Source of the DNA: Brachycybe producta
Lineage: Eukaryota; Arthropoda; Diplopoda; Playtdesmida; Andrognathidae
NCBI GenBank assembly: GCA_036925085.1
Contig: JAUPFP010000004.1
Coordinates: forward strand, 3,300,001 to 3,364,000
Direction: 5' to 3'
DNA: 64,000 bases
Shown here: in pieces, positions 45,362 to 59,000 of the stretch
Layout: each line of letters starts with the position of its first letter
Position numbering within the stretch: position 1 is the stretch's first letter
Notes under the pieces: generated by a model
Databases searched by the model: none
The model's input: only the letters and a program-made list of their open reading frames with translations
Told to the model about the DNA's origin: nothing
Made by a program: the position numbers and the translations under genes

Positions 45362-48300
45362 CAAAGTCTTTATTAATATGAAGTAATTACTTCTTAGGGC
45401 TTGTTTCCACTTGACAAAAATTATTAAATTGTGAAAATTACAACTGGAGAAAAACGACAGTTTACTATGGTGAAATTAGCTAATGCATTTTCATTAATTG
45501 AACAATTTTATATTACTATTAGGAGTAAAAGAATTCAATATGAGAGCACAAACATGGCTACTGGCTGTTCATTATAATGGTTTGCTTTATTATGTTAGGT
45601 CAATTTAAATAAACTATAAATTGCTGTTGCTCGTCAATATTTTAGATTGAAATGGTGTTATTTTGAGGTAAAGCTATAGTTAAATCTAACCTACATCTAA
45701 ATTGAAGGAAATGCTGAAATAGAAACTCAGCAAAACCAAAGAGAAATTTAACAATGACGACTATAATCACCCTCACAAGTTGAAAAAAATTCAACTATTT
45801 AAGAATAGTTCAACTAGTTGAAAAATTGAAATTAATTAAACTGACTTTGTATTTACTTTTTGTGCGATTATTCGTGCTTTCTCAAGTTTAACACGCATTT
45901 TCATCTTCATTTTTTACCAACTGGAAACAATGCTTTAATCACTATTAAATAACTTAGAAAATGTTTAAAAATTGCTATATATTTTTTTTAAAAATATAAT
46001 ATTAATATTTTGATGAAAAACAAAGCAATAAAAAAAACAATCATTTATGAAAAAAATGACATGCATTTAAAATACTAATTATTTTTTGTTAATATAATAA
46101 TATTCATCATTATATCAGATATAACGGATATTAAAGATTTGTTCTCAGAGTAGAAAAGATTTTAATTTTCATTTATGCAATTTATTGCATATTAAAAAAA
46201 AAATAATAAAAGAATTTATTAAAATGCTGCAGCATCCTTTCATTTCAACGTTAAACCTAGATAACATTTTTTATATGATTATAATATATTTAATTAATAT
46301 ACAGTCCTAAATAGATAAGCTCATGTGTGTGTGTGAAATGATTTTATATGAAAGGTTTTTTTCTTCTATTCAGTCAGTTTTTAACCTGCATCATGGCGCC
46401 AATTTAGTTCATTGTTCACTATAGATTTTTTTCTCTTGTAGCATAGATTTTTGCACCTGTCGGATGAGGCTACATCTACAAAGTCAGGTAAAAATATTAT
46501 ACACCTGAAGAGAGGTCATTTCCTCAAATGGCTGAACTGCATGCAGCCTTGAGCGTCAATATGTATAGAGAGAGAGAGGGGAGAATTGAAGTGTAGTCTG
46601 ACTTTACTAAAGTTTGCAAAAAAAAAAGAGGGAGACGAGGGGAAAATTTAAGAAGAAGAAGAAGAAGAAGGAGGGAGGGACTGGCAAAAGCAGTTTTCGT
46701 TATTATGATTATCGTTGAAGCTCTGTTGGCCGCCAAAAAACTGACCAATGATTATTGCGAGAGCACCGTCAGGAGGAAAACCTGTAGATGTGGCGTTTAG
46801 AGGTGGAGGAACCAGGAGGATATTTTTTTCTTGACAAGTGCTTCTTCAACTTCAAAAGTTCTTATTTTACTTTCTTAAGAAACAGATTTTATATTTTATT
46901 TTTTATGCACAGAAAATGGATTTCATTTTGGCTTTCGTCATTTTCAATTTAAGGTAAGAAGAATTATGTGTGTCTTGTTGGAATGTTGCAAAGTGATTTT
47001 TGTTTCTTAATGATAGGTGAATCATTTTGAGACATCCTCTTTTGGCCGCATTTCAATTTGCACCAGTTCTACTGAACTGGGCATGCATTGCATGAATGCA
47101 AAGTGTCCCAATCATGGATTGATATCATCACGTTTAATATATTAATTTTTACAGTGACTGAAAAATCTTCATTTTCTGTGTTAAAATCTAACGAAGTTTT
47201 TTATCATGAACCTCATTTTTCACCTGTTGCAGACTAAAGAAATAAATATAAATGTTTGAGTGACTCTTTAAGACGTTGAAACTACCTACAACAACATGAA
47301 TCTTATTTTTTTTTTTGGCATTAACTTTTAATTCAGTGTGAAATTGCAACGTCCACATATATTATTTTTACGACTCCGAAAAATGATGGAAAGTGTTAAA
47401 GTCAAATTAGAAATGTTTGAAAACATCGGTGTTTCTTAAAGACAAGAGATGGGTAACAAAAAATAAGTAATATTATGCTATAGGGCTTGAACTGGACGTC
47501 CCGCGAAAATGTATTTGTGACTGTGTGTATAATTGAATGTTGTCTGAAGGCAAAAATCAACAACAACACCAACAGCAAATAAGAAGGAAAAAACCCGCCA
47601 AAATTATACAACTTGGATTAAGTGGTTTTTAATAGAATGGTTTACAACAAGTGGAGTCTACTTGAAGATTGCTTTAGGTGAGCAAACTATTCAATATTTT
47701 TTAAAAGCATTTTTTAATGTTTATTACAATTTTACATTTGTGTTTTTAATTATTATATTTATTAGCTTTTCCAATTAAGCATCATTTCAGATTGCAATTT
47801 CATTTTGGAAGTAAAAAAAAACCCTCCAATTTCTACTTTTAATAATTGTTTGTCTGAGCCATGATTTTTTTTTTACATAATATTTATTTACATTTCACTT
47901 TTTCCAGGTTGTTTCATTTTTGTTTTCTTCTGACATGTAATCACTGTAAATTATTCAAATTTTTATGTGCATATACAAAGTCATTTGAATTCATTCAGAT
48001 TGTCACAATACACTAAACAAATGAAGCTAATGAAAAGTCGCAGATAACAAAAAAAAACTACAACACATCAAAGGCATTGGTGCATGATTGAAAATTATTC
48101 TTCCAACAGTGTCATTATGAGTTATATGCATTGTATCTATCCGTGACTAACGCAATTTTTTTTTCTCTTCATAGTTTGTCACTTTCCACCTGTTCACATT
48201 TGGGTTTTTCATACCATTAGATAGCTATGTGTCATCTTTTTTCTCAATCTCTCTCTCTTTTTTGTAGACTGGCAACAAAAAAATTAACTTTAGAATTAGC

Positions 48301-49005
48301 AATGTGCAATTAAAAATGTTGATGAGCTGTAAGTATATTTAAGCAGATTTTCTTGATTATAACAAAATGATGGACTTTCACATGCTTTTTACTTAGTGAC
48401 ATGCTATATAGTCAATTGCACGCGTTTCATGGTTATCTAAGACTTTTTTTTTGGGTTGTTTCTTGAGAGGCTCCTCCACTTTTTTTTATGTTTTAATGTG
48501 GTGAACATCTATCATCAACACTTCTAAATAGCTCTCTGACAAGAATCTATCTTTGGTTTAAGATTTTTTTTCTTCTTGAAAAAAAAAATATATAAAGAGA
48601 GGAGGACCTTTTTGTTTATTCCCTAGTTCCATTAACCAAATTTCAGTAAAACCTAAGTTCTCTAGACACAAAGGCACGAACATATAATTGTCGAGATTAT
48701 ACCACACACTATGTACATGTTGATAAAGATGATAATTTCATATTTTTTTCCCCACATCTATATTTTATAATAGTTATAGTGTGGTAAAATCATAATTTTC
48801 ATTTTCCCTCATTTTGTTGGCTACAAGTGTGTCTATGTACACTAAAATAGTATGATATTTCGTTTTTTGTGTCTATGTATGTGTGTGTGTGTTTGTGTGA
48901 TGCAAAATAATTAGACTTCACAATCTTCAATTGTTCTTTCTAACCATAATAATTAGTTGCACTCTCTCACCATGCGTCAGAAATTCAAAATTGAACACTG
49001 CTGTA

Positions 49006-49036
49006 TAGCTAGCTAGCTAGCTAGCTTGCTTGCTAG
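49006..49036. repeat. (AGCT)n microsatellite
   Basis: tagctagctagctagctagc then ttgcttgctag. The array is self-complementary and can form a hairpin. Confidence 0.92.
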
Positions 49037-49443
49037 ACTTGGTGTGCCATTTTCACAACATTCAAAGATAATATATACAGAACTGAATATCTAACTTTAA
49101 TTAAACAGCAACAAAATCACATACATAGAACATATACTGTATATACAACATTGTCAAAACATATTCCCACAAAAAATATTTTTAGCTTTACCTAAATCAT
49201 GAGATAGATTTTTTTTCTTTCGAATTTAGTCTCATCATGTGGAACTAAAGTGAATAATAGATGGTTTATGTGAAATTTCTCTCTAAAAAAAACCTACACT
49301 CCTCTTGTTCTAATTATTTATTTTAGTTACCTTGTTTTTAATTGAATCCTATCAATTTATTTCAATTAAGGTCTTTGCATTTTTTATACAAAAAAAAGCT
49401 AGAAATAGGAAAAATAAATGGAAATATCTTTAAGAAAAAATCC

Positions 49444-49562
49444 ACCCAAGTTCCTAAAGTTTGTAAAAGTTCCCAGAAGTCCTCAAAAGCTTTTTAAAGT
49501 CTTCAAATATTCCCAGACATTCTCAAACGTTTTTAGAAGTCCTCAACAGTTCCCAGAACTCT
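49444..49562. repeat. Degenerate short tandem array (ttcccagaagtcctcaaa-like)
   Basis: Variants of aagttcccagaagtcctcaa recur four to five times (aagttcctaaagtttg, aatattcccagacattctc, agaagtcctcaacagttccc). A related stretch, including tcccagaagtcccaaaaagc, is found at 55735-55860. Confidence 0.6.
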
Positions 49563-51843
49563 AAATTGTCTTTTTTTCTTAAAAAAAAAAGAAAAGTGTA
49601 CTGTAAGTCTAAAAATAATGTTATCTTTTAGTCTTTTAGACTTTTTTTTGTTGAACATCTTTGTGTAATTCTTCAGCTTCTTTGTGCGGTTTTTATTTTA
49701 AACAAATAAAGTGAATCATGAGGTCATGACATAATACAGGTGAGGTTTAGCCCATCTTTCCTTTGTGTATTTATTGCACATGTAACATGTTGTATAAGCT
49801 ATTATTATAATTTAGGTCATAGATGATATACAGGTAAAAGTGAATATTGATTTATTGATTTATGCATCTGTATTCTTCATACAAGTAATCTCATCTGTTA
49901 TTGTATATGAATGATACAAATTGAAACCATACAATCAACAAATATGTTCACTGTATTTACTGAGCATTTCTTAAAAAAAGCAGATTACATTTTAAAAGAA
50001 ATGTTATCAACAAAATATAAATATGTCGAAGTTGTGTTCGCTAAGTAAATTTCCGTTCACTTTTATCACCTCCTGAGTTTGCAATTCTTTATATTGTAAG
50101 TATAATAATTAATCTGAAGTGAAATAAATTTGACATGGGCATTTGGCCTCTTGTGCCTGAGATGTTTTGGATATAATATAGTTATTGCAAACATGCCTAC
50201 AGACCAAGAAAAAGTCAAAAGACTATATAGACATTTGTAATCCAATACTGATTTATTGTAATGAAATCTACAGTTAAGCTGTGCCATAGTCAAAGAAACT
50301 AAAAATCATTATTCATTTAGTGTTGTGTTCTTGTACTTATTATTTGTTGAAGGTGCTTTTTGCCATGGTGCCATGGGTTCAGGGACAACAGGGGGGGGGG
50401 GAGAAGGAGAACATTTTGTTAAAAGTACATAAACATGTTTTTCTGAAGTTGGTATTGTAGGGTTAGTGTTTCTACCCAGGCAGAACCAGGCTGACACATA
50501 TGCGAGGGTCTACTGCGTACAAGTTGCACCTCACTATATCCACCCTTCAAAGTTCAAATAAATGGCTGCAAATTTAAACAGAACATAAAAAAACTGGAAA
50601 TGCTTTCTCATATGTCAAGAATGACTCAAGATAGATCTTCTTTTCTATATTATCCTAAGAATTTACTAGGCTTATGTAGTACTACTCTGTCAATGTTTCT
50701 ATATTACCTCTTTAGTCAACTACACCCTGACCATTTTCACTTTTTATTGCATCCTGGCCTGTTTTAGTGCCAGACAACAGTGTATAAAGATTATGTTACC
50801 ATGACCACATGCCCAATTTACAACAAAAAAAACAGTGTGTATGTTAAATTTCAAAATAAATCACGTTTATGTTTGCTTTTAAAAAGCTCTTCTGTAATTT
50901 TCAATGAGTCTGATATCATTGATTAATCACAACTGGTCATCATCTCATTCTTAGGATAGTAATGGAAATTACAAAAAAAAAACAAGTTGTAATTCTAGTT
51001 TTAAATGCAATTGGGGTGTCATATATTTTGCATTGCATGATAAGTTGATAAAGCTTTTTGAGTAAGTCAGTCACATGTGCATACATTTCTTGATCTTACT
51101 GAGTGGAAAACCTATTAAATAAATGTAACCCAATCAGGAGAGGTTTTATCAAGTATTTTTATTGCCAAACTTAAGCTGTGTTTAAATCCTAGTTAAGTAT
51201 TTCCGTATGAACACTACATTTATGTTACTTGTAGTATGTTTTAACATTAATTTGACATGTACTGTCATTTTAGAAAGCTAATTCACTAAGTAGGCCTACC
51301 AGTAAAATGTGTTTACCTGACATTGCTTTATAAGAAATGAAGAAAACATTGTGGTAAAATTGATTTCATAAATTTGCAGGTGTTTTAGTAGTTATTTTTT
51401 TGAAAATTTGGCTAACCTCCAAATTATTGTTAACGCGAACACAACAAAAACCATTGATGCAGGTCATGGTAACCGACTTTACTTGAAAAAAAAAATTAAT
51501 TCAAGGACTTTATACTTAAGTTACACTTTGTTTTAGACATGCACTGCTAATGTTATAATAATTGATTAGTATAAAAATTCAAATGTATACAGTGTACACC
51601 TATGTAATAATTAAACACAAAACGTGGCCGCACATATTTCAAAAATTGCATGAATAAAGTTTTTTTTTCAAATTTGATAGTTTGCATTAAATAGTGTTTG
51701 GTTTTACTAAGAGTGCACTTGTACCTAATCTAAATTTCTAATTTTTTTCTTCTTTTCTTGTTACAGTTTGAAGTAATCCTTTTTTTGCACAAGCCAATTT
51801 TTTGGCTTACCTGGTGGGTCAACCAGTAACAACAACGACAAAA

Positions 51844-51987
51844 ATGGCACCAACGTTAACTCATGTCCACAGTGTTGGAAAAAATCATGTGATACCTCAA
51901 CATCGTCACAGCATGTCCATAACTCACACCAAGGGACTTTTAAATGGCCCAGGACAAAACAATTGTTTTCTAAACAGCGCTGTTCAG
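51844..51987 (+). CDS. USP53/USP54-like protein, first coding exon only
   Basis: The exon runs 51767-51987 (acceptor cttgttacag, donor CAG|gtttga). An in-frame TGA sits at 51769-51771, so the first ATG, 51844, is taken as the start, giving 48 codons here. The tail THTKGLLNGPGQNNCFLNSAVQ is the Cys box of the ubiquitin-specific-protease fold and closely follows the USP53/USP54 sequence GLLNEPGQNSCFLNSAVQ. The 47 residues ahead of the next exon also match the short N-terminal extension of that pair. Family knowledge: USP53/54 were long described as inactive, and a more recent view assigns them Lys63-chain activity. The nucleophile Cys is present here. The next exon (vertebrate VLWQLDIFRRS) was not found up to 64000, so the gene is cut by the window edge. 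Confidence 0.85.
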
Positions 51988-52316
51988 GTTTGAAGTTTAC
52001 TATTTTTACTATAAAGTTTTACAAAAGTTTTTTTTTCTTCTTCTTCAGTTTCATTGTAAATGAATGGTGAAATAATTGTGGAATGTGTCACTGGTTAAAT
52101 AGTTACTTCGATTGTATAGAACATTTAATGATTCTTTATTTCTTTTTTTGGCTTTTAAATTACTATAGCTTTTAAATATACTGTTGTAATGCAATACATT
52201 CGAGACAATTGTGTCACTAAAATTAAATTACTAATACTTTATTGTTGCCAAGTTGCCAACAATAAAATTTAAGTTTGTTACCAACATTACTTGTATTTAG
52301 ACCCAAATATAATAAG

Positions 52317-52841
52317 GAAACTCAGCACTGCGACTTCAACTTGAATCCTCAGAGCAAGGTTATAACTTATAAGTTATAACATAGAAAAGCCCTGTTCAAG
52401 TGTATTGTCGCCTGCCTCACTTGAAGTTTACGACATGACTTCAAAGCGATTTATCAAAACCCGTTTATTCTGTCAATTTGTACGTACTGTTGAGTACTTC
52501 TGGAGACAAGATTTGGTTTTTGGTCATTCCCTCTGACGTCACAAGCTTCAAGTTGTAGTGTGGCGACTGTACTTATTAACAAAAAAGTTATAAAATTGTG
52601 ACAATCATACTTTTTGATGTCACTGCTTGTGCGATATTATTTTATGACTATCATAGTACGCCAGTGAATGACAGTCATGTGACAATATTTGTCTTAATAA
52701 ATATTTTGTAATTTGCTTTTGTGACTGTTGCAAGGTAATGAGCTAGATATGACAATTTAGCGTCATATGATAGTCGTATTGCTTTCCGTAATGAGGCTAC
52801 ATGCACAGAGAGTTCAAGTTGAAATTCAAGTGCCAAGTTTC
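52317..52841. mobile_element. Inverted-repeat element of about 525 bp with a family C arm inside
   Basis: Left gaaactcagcactgcgact, tcaacttgaatcctcaga; right inverted counterpart gagttcaagttgaaattc, aagtgccaagtttc. Inside, ctctgacgtcacaagcttca and gtagtgtggcgac resemble one arm of the family C element at 14327-14528, and the following gtgacaatc/gactgttgc words resemble 14640-14940. It looks like a composite or nested element. Confidence 0.6.
52359..52380. repeat. Perfect 22-bp palindrome
   Basis: gttataacttataagttata followed by ac reads identically on both strands. It lies just inside the left arm of the 52317-52841 element. Confidence 0.85.
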
Positions 52842-53948
52842 TTTTTTTTTAATTTGGCAAAATTTGAGGACAGTAAGGAGGCGTGGAAACAATTCCAACA
52901 CATTTTACATTTTTTATTAGTATTTTAGGAACACGTGTTGAAGTTGTGTTGAAATATTTCATTATTACCATTATCATTAAAATGTTAGACAACCTTTAAT
53001 TTTAATGAAGATGGTTTTCAACTGACCAAAGCTTAATCATAATAACCTTTAATACATTACACTTGGGTGTAAAACACACGCACTCAAAAAAGGAGACCAT
53101 AAGTTGAAAACTCGGTCTGTATTTTTTACCTATTTGCTGCTAATATGGCCTAAAGGTACTTAAATATCGAGATAGATATTTCTCTAAAAAAAAGGGGAAA
53201 GAAATACATTCCACAACAGTTGAAACCAGTTGAGAGTTTTTTTTTCCTAGTAAGTAGCCCAAAGTTATGAATTAATAGGAGGGATTGAAACGATAATTCC
53301 AGAAGCTACATTTATTTATTTTTTCTTACAGTAGTACATAAGATATAGAAGAACGTTCCAAGTATCTCATTAAATAGTTACAAATGTAACATAACAAAAA
53401 TAAAAAAGTCATAATGACGGTTTTGATCACAATTTGATCTGGAATTCTGATGAAAAAAAAGAAAGGTTGAAAGAAATGTCATGCATTGGAATGTTGAACT
53501 GAAAGTTCATGCTAAAATATCATGATTAATAATAATCTCTAAATTAATATCTTTTCGTTTGATAAAATAGAAGAATTTCATAATGCATTTTTTTAAAAAA
53601 AGATGGCGGTGTGTTTTTGAATTATTCAATGTATATTTATATGTTCCAAAAATGTGTTTACTCTTTCTTGAGCTACATGTATACTGTATAACATTGTGAG
53701 TTGATGAAAACATTTTTTAGAACTCATCTTACAATGTTTATGTAAGTTTTAGGTACTTGTATAGGTTTTTTTATCTTTTAGAAAAATCAGACAAGAGTAA
53801 ACCACGAAGTAAACAAACTGATGCTGTTTTCGTGAGCATGTGGTCCACATGCTGTAAACACACACACACAGCGATTACCATGCTGTGTATATATATCATA
53901 TGTAGAACCTATATCTTTTAAATGAGCATTTTATGTAGAAAAAATAAG

Positions 53949-54060
53949 AAATCTGTTTAAGAGACGTGGTGTCCAGCACGCGAATTTTATCGTCCATGAC
54001 CACCGGATCCAAGAGGTCATTCTGCAACGCTTCATGGATTTTCCATACCCAAGTTAAATT
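53949..54060. other. GC-rich island of unknown nature
   Basis: About 110 bp with balanced base composition within very AT-rich sequence. It is open in several frames. The minus-strand frame reads WVWKIHEALQNDLLDPVVMD then DKIRVLDTTSLKQ. Splice signals are present on the plus strand (ctgtttaag before, aagag|gtcatt within) but weak on the minus strand. I do not recognise the peptide in any frame. It may be an exon, a non-coding RNA or a transposon fragment. Confidence 0.3.
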
Positions 54061-55547
54061 AATTTTCTTTCAAAAAGTTAGAAACTTTTTTGAAGTCTCC
54101 GGTGAAAGGAAAAGGGGATTTAATTTTTTTTAGTGGCAAGAAAAGGGGAGCAATGGACCAGTGTTATTCAAAAAATAACAAAAATATTGTTTAATGATGG
54201 CAAACAATATTTATGTTTCATATAAAATTCTGAGCTGCATGTATTTATTATAAGTAGGATTCATATTACATGCCAAATACCAACACAAAGTGCAACTTTG
54301 ATGTATTGATGAGAATCAATAATAGTGTCCATACAAGTCACCTTAATCAAAGTAAATATATTTTCAAGACTCAATAGCCATCATCTTATCATGATCCCAG
54401 CATTGATATATGTATTTTTATTATTTGTAACAACGTTTGAACCGTAATAATAGAACTGGCATGTATTCCTCAGCAAATATAGTTTGTAAGTGTTGTCGTG
54501 AGGTTTTTGAACCAACACTTAACAACAAATTATTACGTAATGTGAGTCTACCATAATGTTGTACAGTGAGTTTCATATTGCAGTGTTGTAAGTTGTCCAT
54601 CTAGTTCTAGTATTTAAAGTAAAATGATGCCCATATACAGTCATATACATTATACATACATTAAGAGTAATGTTCTCAAGTCTCAAAGTTTCATTGTTTC
54701 TCAAATTACATCACATGCAGTGTCATATTTGTAGCTGAATCATAATTCCATAAAGGTTAAAAATCGATGTGATTGGCAAAGTGACTCATTCATTGTTGTA
54801 TCATTATATGTAGGCATTCAACCAAATATAGTGAAAGTATACAACACAGCATAGTGTGACTGTGACTGGTAGAGTGTAGTAAATATATTCCAGTATACAT
54901 GTACTGTTTGGGTTAATGTCTTTGACCACAATAATACAACTTCTTACCATACTACCCTCCCACACATAGGCTTTGTATTATGTTTAATAGAAAAAAAAAA
55001 CCCTGAGTGGTGGGAGGGTTGCATGGAGGTTTTTTTGGAGAGATGGGGAAAAGATGTTCCTTAAAATATTCTGATGAAATCATGAAACGTTTATTTAATT
55101 TAATAGGTGGATTAACAATTAGACATGCTGTATGAATATGTGTGCTAAAGCAAACAACATCAAAGTGATGTTCTTTTTGGCTTGACGTTTTCTTCTACCT
55201 ATCAAAATAAATATATACCTATTTATACAACTCTTGTGTGTAGGTGTTGTGGAAACTTAAGTATTCTTAGCAGAAGAAAATCAGAATATATTTCCATATG
55301 TTATTGAAAGAGAATCCGTGCAGAACAAATGAACATCCTCTCACTTTGCATTAATGATATTTTTTTTATTAAGAAATAATATCCATTTCACTTTTTTTTA
55401 GTAATTTTAATGAATATTAATCTAAAAAGTCACTGGGACAATTATTGACTAGACACTAGACATTGATTTAATTATTAAAATAGTTCGAACAAAGGGTTTC
55501 CATTGAAATAAACTTTTTTTAAATGTGTTTAACCTTTATCATTACCA

Positions 55548-56013
55548 GCTACAGTATTCTTAATGTCTGCTTAGTCAAAGGTATAGCTAAACTCATCAAC
55601 GTTTACATCATACATGTGCAACATACGGTCCGTGTTCCGCATCCGGCTCCATCTGGATTTTATCCGGTCCATGAGGACGTCGCCAAATTTCAATGAAGTT
55701 GCACATGCCTACTTTAAAAGCTTTTTTTTTTCAAAACATGGCCAAAAGTCAAAAAATATTTAAATGCTCTAAAAGTTCTAAAAATGCCATAGTAGCACTC
55801 AACTGGTCCCAGAAGTCCCAAAAAGCTTGGAAAAGCACAAGGATTCAAGAATTTTTAAAATTCGAAAAATGGGTCAAACTATTTTAATGCTCTAAACTTT
55901 ACATGAAACTTTATGATTGTATTTTTAATGAATGTTCTGGAAAAGTTCCATGTTAAAATTGATTAGATTAGCTCTACCTTTGAGTAAGCGGTCATTAATA
56001 TTAGTAAGGCCCT
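55548..56013. repeat. MITE-like element, family D, expanded copy
   Basis: Left agtattcttaatgtctgctt and ggtatagctaaactcatcaa; right gattagctctacctttgagt and attaatattagtaaggccct, inverted. The 300-bp interior contains the aaaagt-rich stretch (55735-55860) related to 49444-49562 and a 64-codon Lys/Ser-rich open frame of no evident meaning. Confidence 0.55.
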
Positions 56014-59000
56014 CAGTTTTTTTCTGCTTGCCATTGCTGTTAGCGAATTCACTTGTGAAGTTGTGATCGACCTCCTAAAAATTATTATTTATCCTTCTTA
56101 ATTAGTCGATAATCAGTACATTTGTCAATATGTATTATGTACTCAAGTACTACTGTATCTGGGTAAATTATTTGTGTGTTCACTACTCATAGACGTGAAC
56201 AACAAGCAAATAATTTTTAATAATTTTTTTTTCAAATAAATCACTTGTCGCTATAGCGACCACTGATCAATATTAAAATGAATCATATGTTTGAAAGGTG
56301 CTTTCACATGTATACCTTATTGATAAATGATTTTTATATAGAAATTTGTAATACACACTACAAAGCAAAAATGGGTTGAGCTACTACTGTACATGTATAC
56401 TATTTTGTATGAGTGTCTATAGCTGTATGCTAGCCAGTGAGTACTGATGGCCTTTGTAATGGACCAACGATTACTAAAATTGGTACTAACTACAAAGGCG
56501 AACTGAGAGGAGGACTGAGGTACATGTTTCTAACAATAAAATGTATAAAAGAATTAAGGTGAGATTTAGTACAAGGAGTAAAGCATTCAAAAAAAAAATA
56601 AGGGAAAAGGGATGGGGGAGAGAGAAAAAGGAAAGGAAGAAAATGTCAATCCATATAATGGTTGGTTCAGTGAAGGATCTCATGTGAGCACGAATTGAGC
56701 ACGCGTGTTTCTTCTGTACCTCTTTTATAGTCCACCTTCCATCCTAACCAAAAAAAAGGTCACGATAATTACCATTATACTCAGGTAGACATCGAACTCA
56801 TTACGAGCATCATTTCGCTTCTCTTATTATTTTTTATCTCTCCCTCTCTCTTTTTCTCTTTGATGTTATTTTTTTTAACAAAACCTCAACAATTTTTTTT
56901 TGCTACCTTTTTTTTTTCTTTCTTCATGTTTCAGAAAATTAAAAGTTAAAAAATCAGACACAATAGAATGACTAGGTTGACCGGAAGAAGCTAAGTAGAA
57001 AGAAAGAAAGAAAGAGAAAAACAGTTCTGAGCTGGGCTGGCGACAAAAGGGCAAGAGAAAATGAGTCTGTTCTCTCAAGCATTGCCAATTAAAGAAAAGA
57101 ACTTTTTTTTATCTACGGTGGCACTGGCAACATTTGCAATTTCTCATGTATTTTGCCAGTAATATTAAACAATATTCTATAAAAAAACTTAACACATACA
57201 ATTATTATTTGTATGTATTCACTTTTCCAGTTTTCCCTACTGACACACAATCAAATAAAACTAATTTAACACTAACATGTTCTTGAGAGACATTAACTTC
57301 AAAGACATTCTCATTGAAGTTGTTCACACATACTATATTAATATAATGTAAATCCATATAAAATGCTACTTTGCTTTATCAAAATTGGGCTGTGGTTAAA
57401 CTACAAGTTAAATTTGCAAGTAGGTTAACGAATATTAACTCTACATTCTCGTTGAGGCTGTACTAAAAGATACCAAATAAAGTATAAAAATAGATAAAAT
57501 GCTATTTTTTTTACAGAAATGTAGCTAAATGTTGTTAAACCACCATTGTTGGTTTCAATTTGTGTTCATCTGAGCTCTCTTTATTATAGTAATAAAAACT
57601 TGTTATGGTAGTGATTATTAAATTTGAAATATATTCATTTTATTCAAAATGAAAGTGAAAATTGATTTTCAGCAATTGTATCTTAAGATGGAAATAAAAA
57701 TTACAGAAATTGCTCAAGAGATTCACATTAACACAGATTGAAATGCATCATTTATTGTCAATTAGAATGTAAAATGCTTTTTTGAAATTGCCAATTTAGT
57801 CGACTTAATTGTTTAAAACCGACTACTGCCTTGCATTATATTAGTCACGCCCTCTTTGTTATTGAATCTCTGATGGATGGTTTTTTGTAAGAGTTGAGGT
57901 AATCCAGATTGAACATAGCAACAACTCTACCAGACTTACCAGTAACCACAGCTGCAAAGCGAAAACACAGGCCTAATAGATTTTTTTCTCTCCATCTTTT
58001 AATAAGAAAGTAAAGCAGAAAGTCACGACCATGCAAAGTGTTTACTCTATATAAGTCTATGCACTGTTTATTTCTTGTGTCCAATATTTTTTTTTCAAGG
58101 AAATTTTCTGTTAAAAGTCATGCAAAAGAGGATGATGAATAAGATGGTAACAAAAAAAAATTGATGAGACACAATGAAGCGCACACGTGCCCCCTCATGC
58201 ACCTTCAATTAGTACACCTGCATGGTATACTTAGATGACAACAGGTTGGCACTAGAAGAAAAAAAGAAGAAAAAAGTTGGAGTAGCAAGTTTCTTAAAAG
58301 ACAGCAGCAGCTGGGAAGTAGCCAAGCAATAATAAGTGGGTTTATAGCTGTAGACTTTACCTTAAATCATAAGAAAATTGAGGGAGTTATGGGAGGAGTA
58401 GGTAACATTGGTGAGCTAAGAAGACTACTTCAATTTAATAGAGAGAAAAAGAGGGGAAGAAGATGTGGCCACTACTCGGTTATTGATTTGGGTTTGAGGT
58501 GGACAGGTGGCGAGCTGACCAACCTGACCTAACTATTGTTAAGATTTCTGAACAAGGGCGTTTAATAATTCTACTTGGGGCAGAATCTGACAGCTAGTAT
58601 ATTTTTATAAGTAAACTCAGGAGACTTGCATTCTACTGGCAATTGCGTTTTGTAGACATTTACTGATGACACTAATGCCACACACAAACACAAAATTTAA
58701 TGTCTAGTGGCACTAAAGACTCAAATGTGCTATAAAGAGACATAGAATGGCGATCATCTGCTGGACACTAATGAGTTTTATTTGACAAGTGTCTTTTGAT
58801 TTATGCACAACGTACAAATGTACAAATTAAAGTAGAAAACTTGGAGAGAAAAAAACTCAAGTTGTGATTAATTACACTTGACTGAACAATGTAACTCATT
58901 GCCAATTACTTCAGCAAAATGTATGCAAAAGTTGCAATTATTCCAATAGTTATGCAAAAAGTAGCAAATTGACTTATACTGAACACAAACCTATTGTTAA

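Larger units (their letters stand above)
45362..51766. other. Long spacer upstream of the USP53/54-like gene
   Basis: No recognisable protein-coding exon. Two short ATG-containing segments end in good donors: 46913-46953 (acceptor-like tatgcacag before, gtaagaag after) and about 47637-47677 (gtgagc after). If spliced to the acceptor at 51767 both would hit an immediate stop, so at best they are 5' UTR or alternative exons. Other contents are GAAGAA and GTGTGT runs and a degenerate repeat at 49444-49562. Confidence 0.45.

Noticed and set aside
53836..53852. 17-bp palindrome gcatgtggtccacatgc
   Set aside because: Short perfect palindromes are expected by chance at this length scale and no context supports a function.
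57845..58084. 79-codon minus-strand open frame
   Set aside because: No recognisable domain, no splice context and ordinary AT-rich composition.
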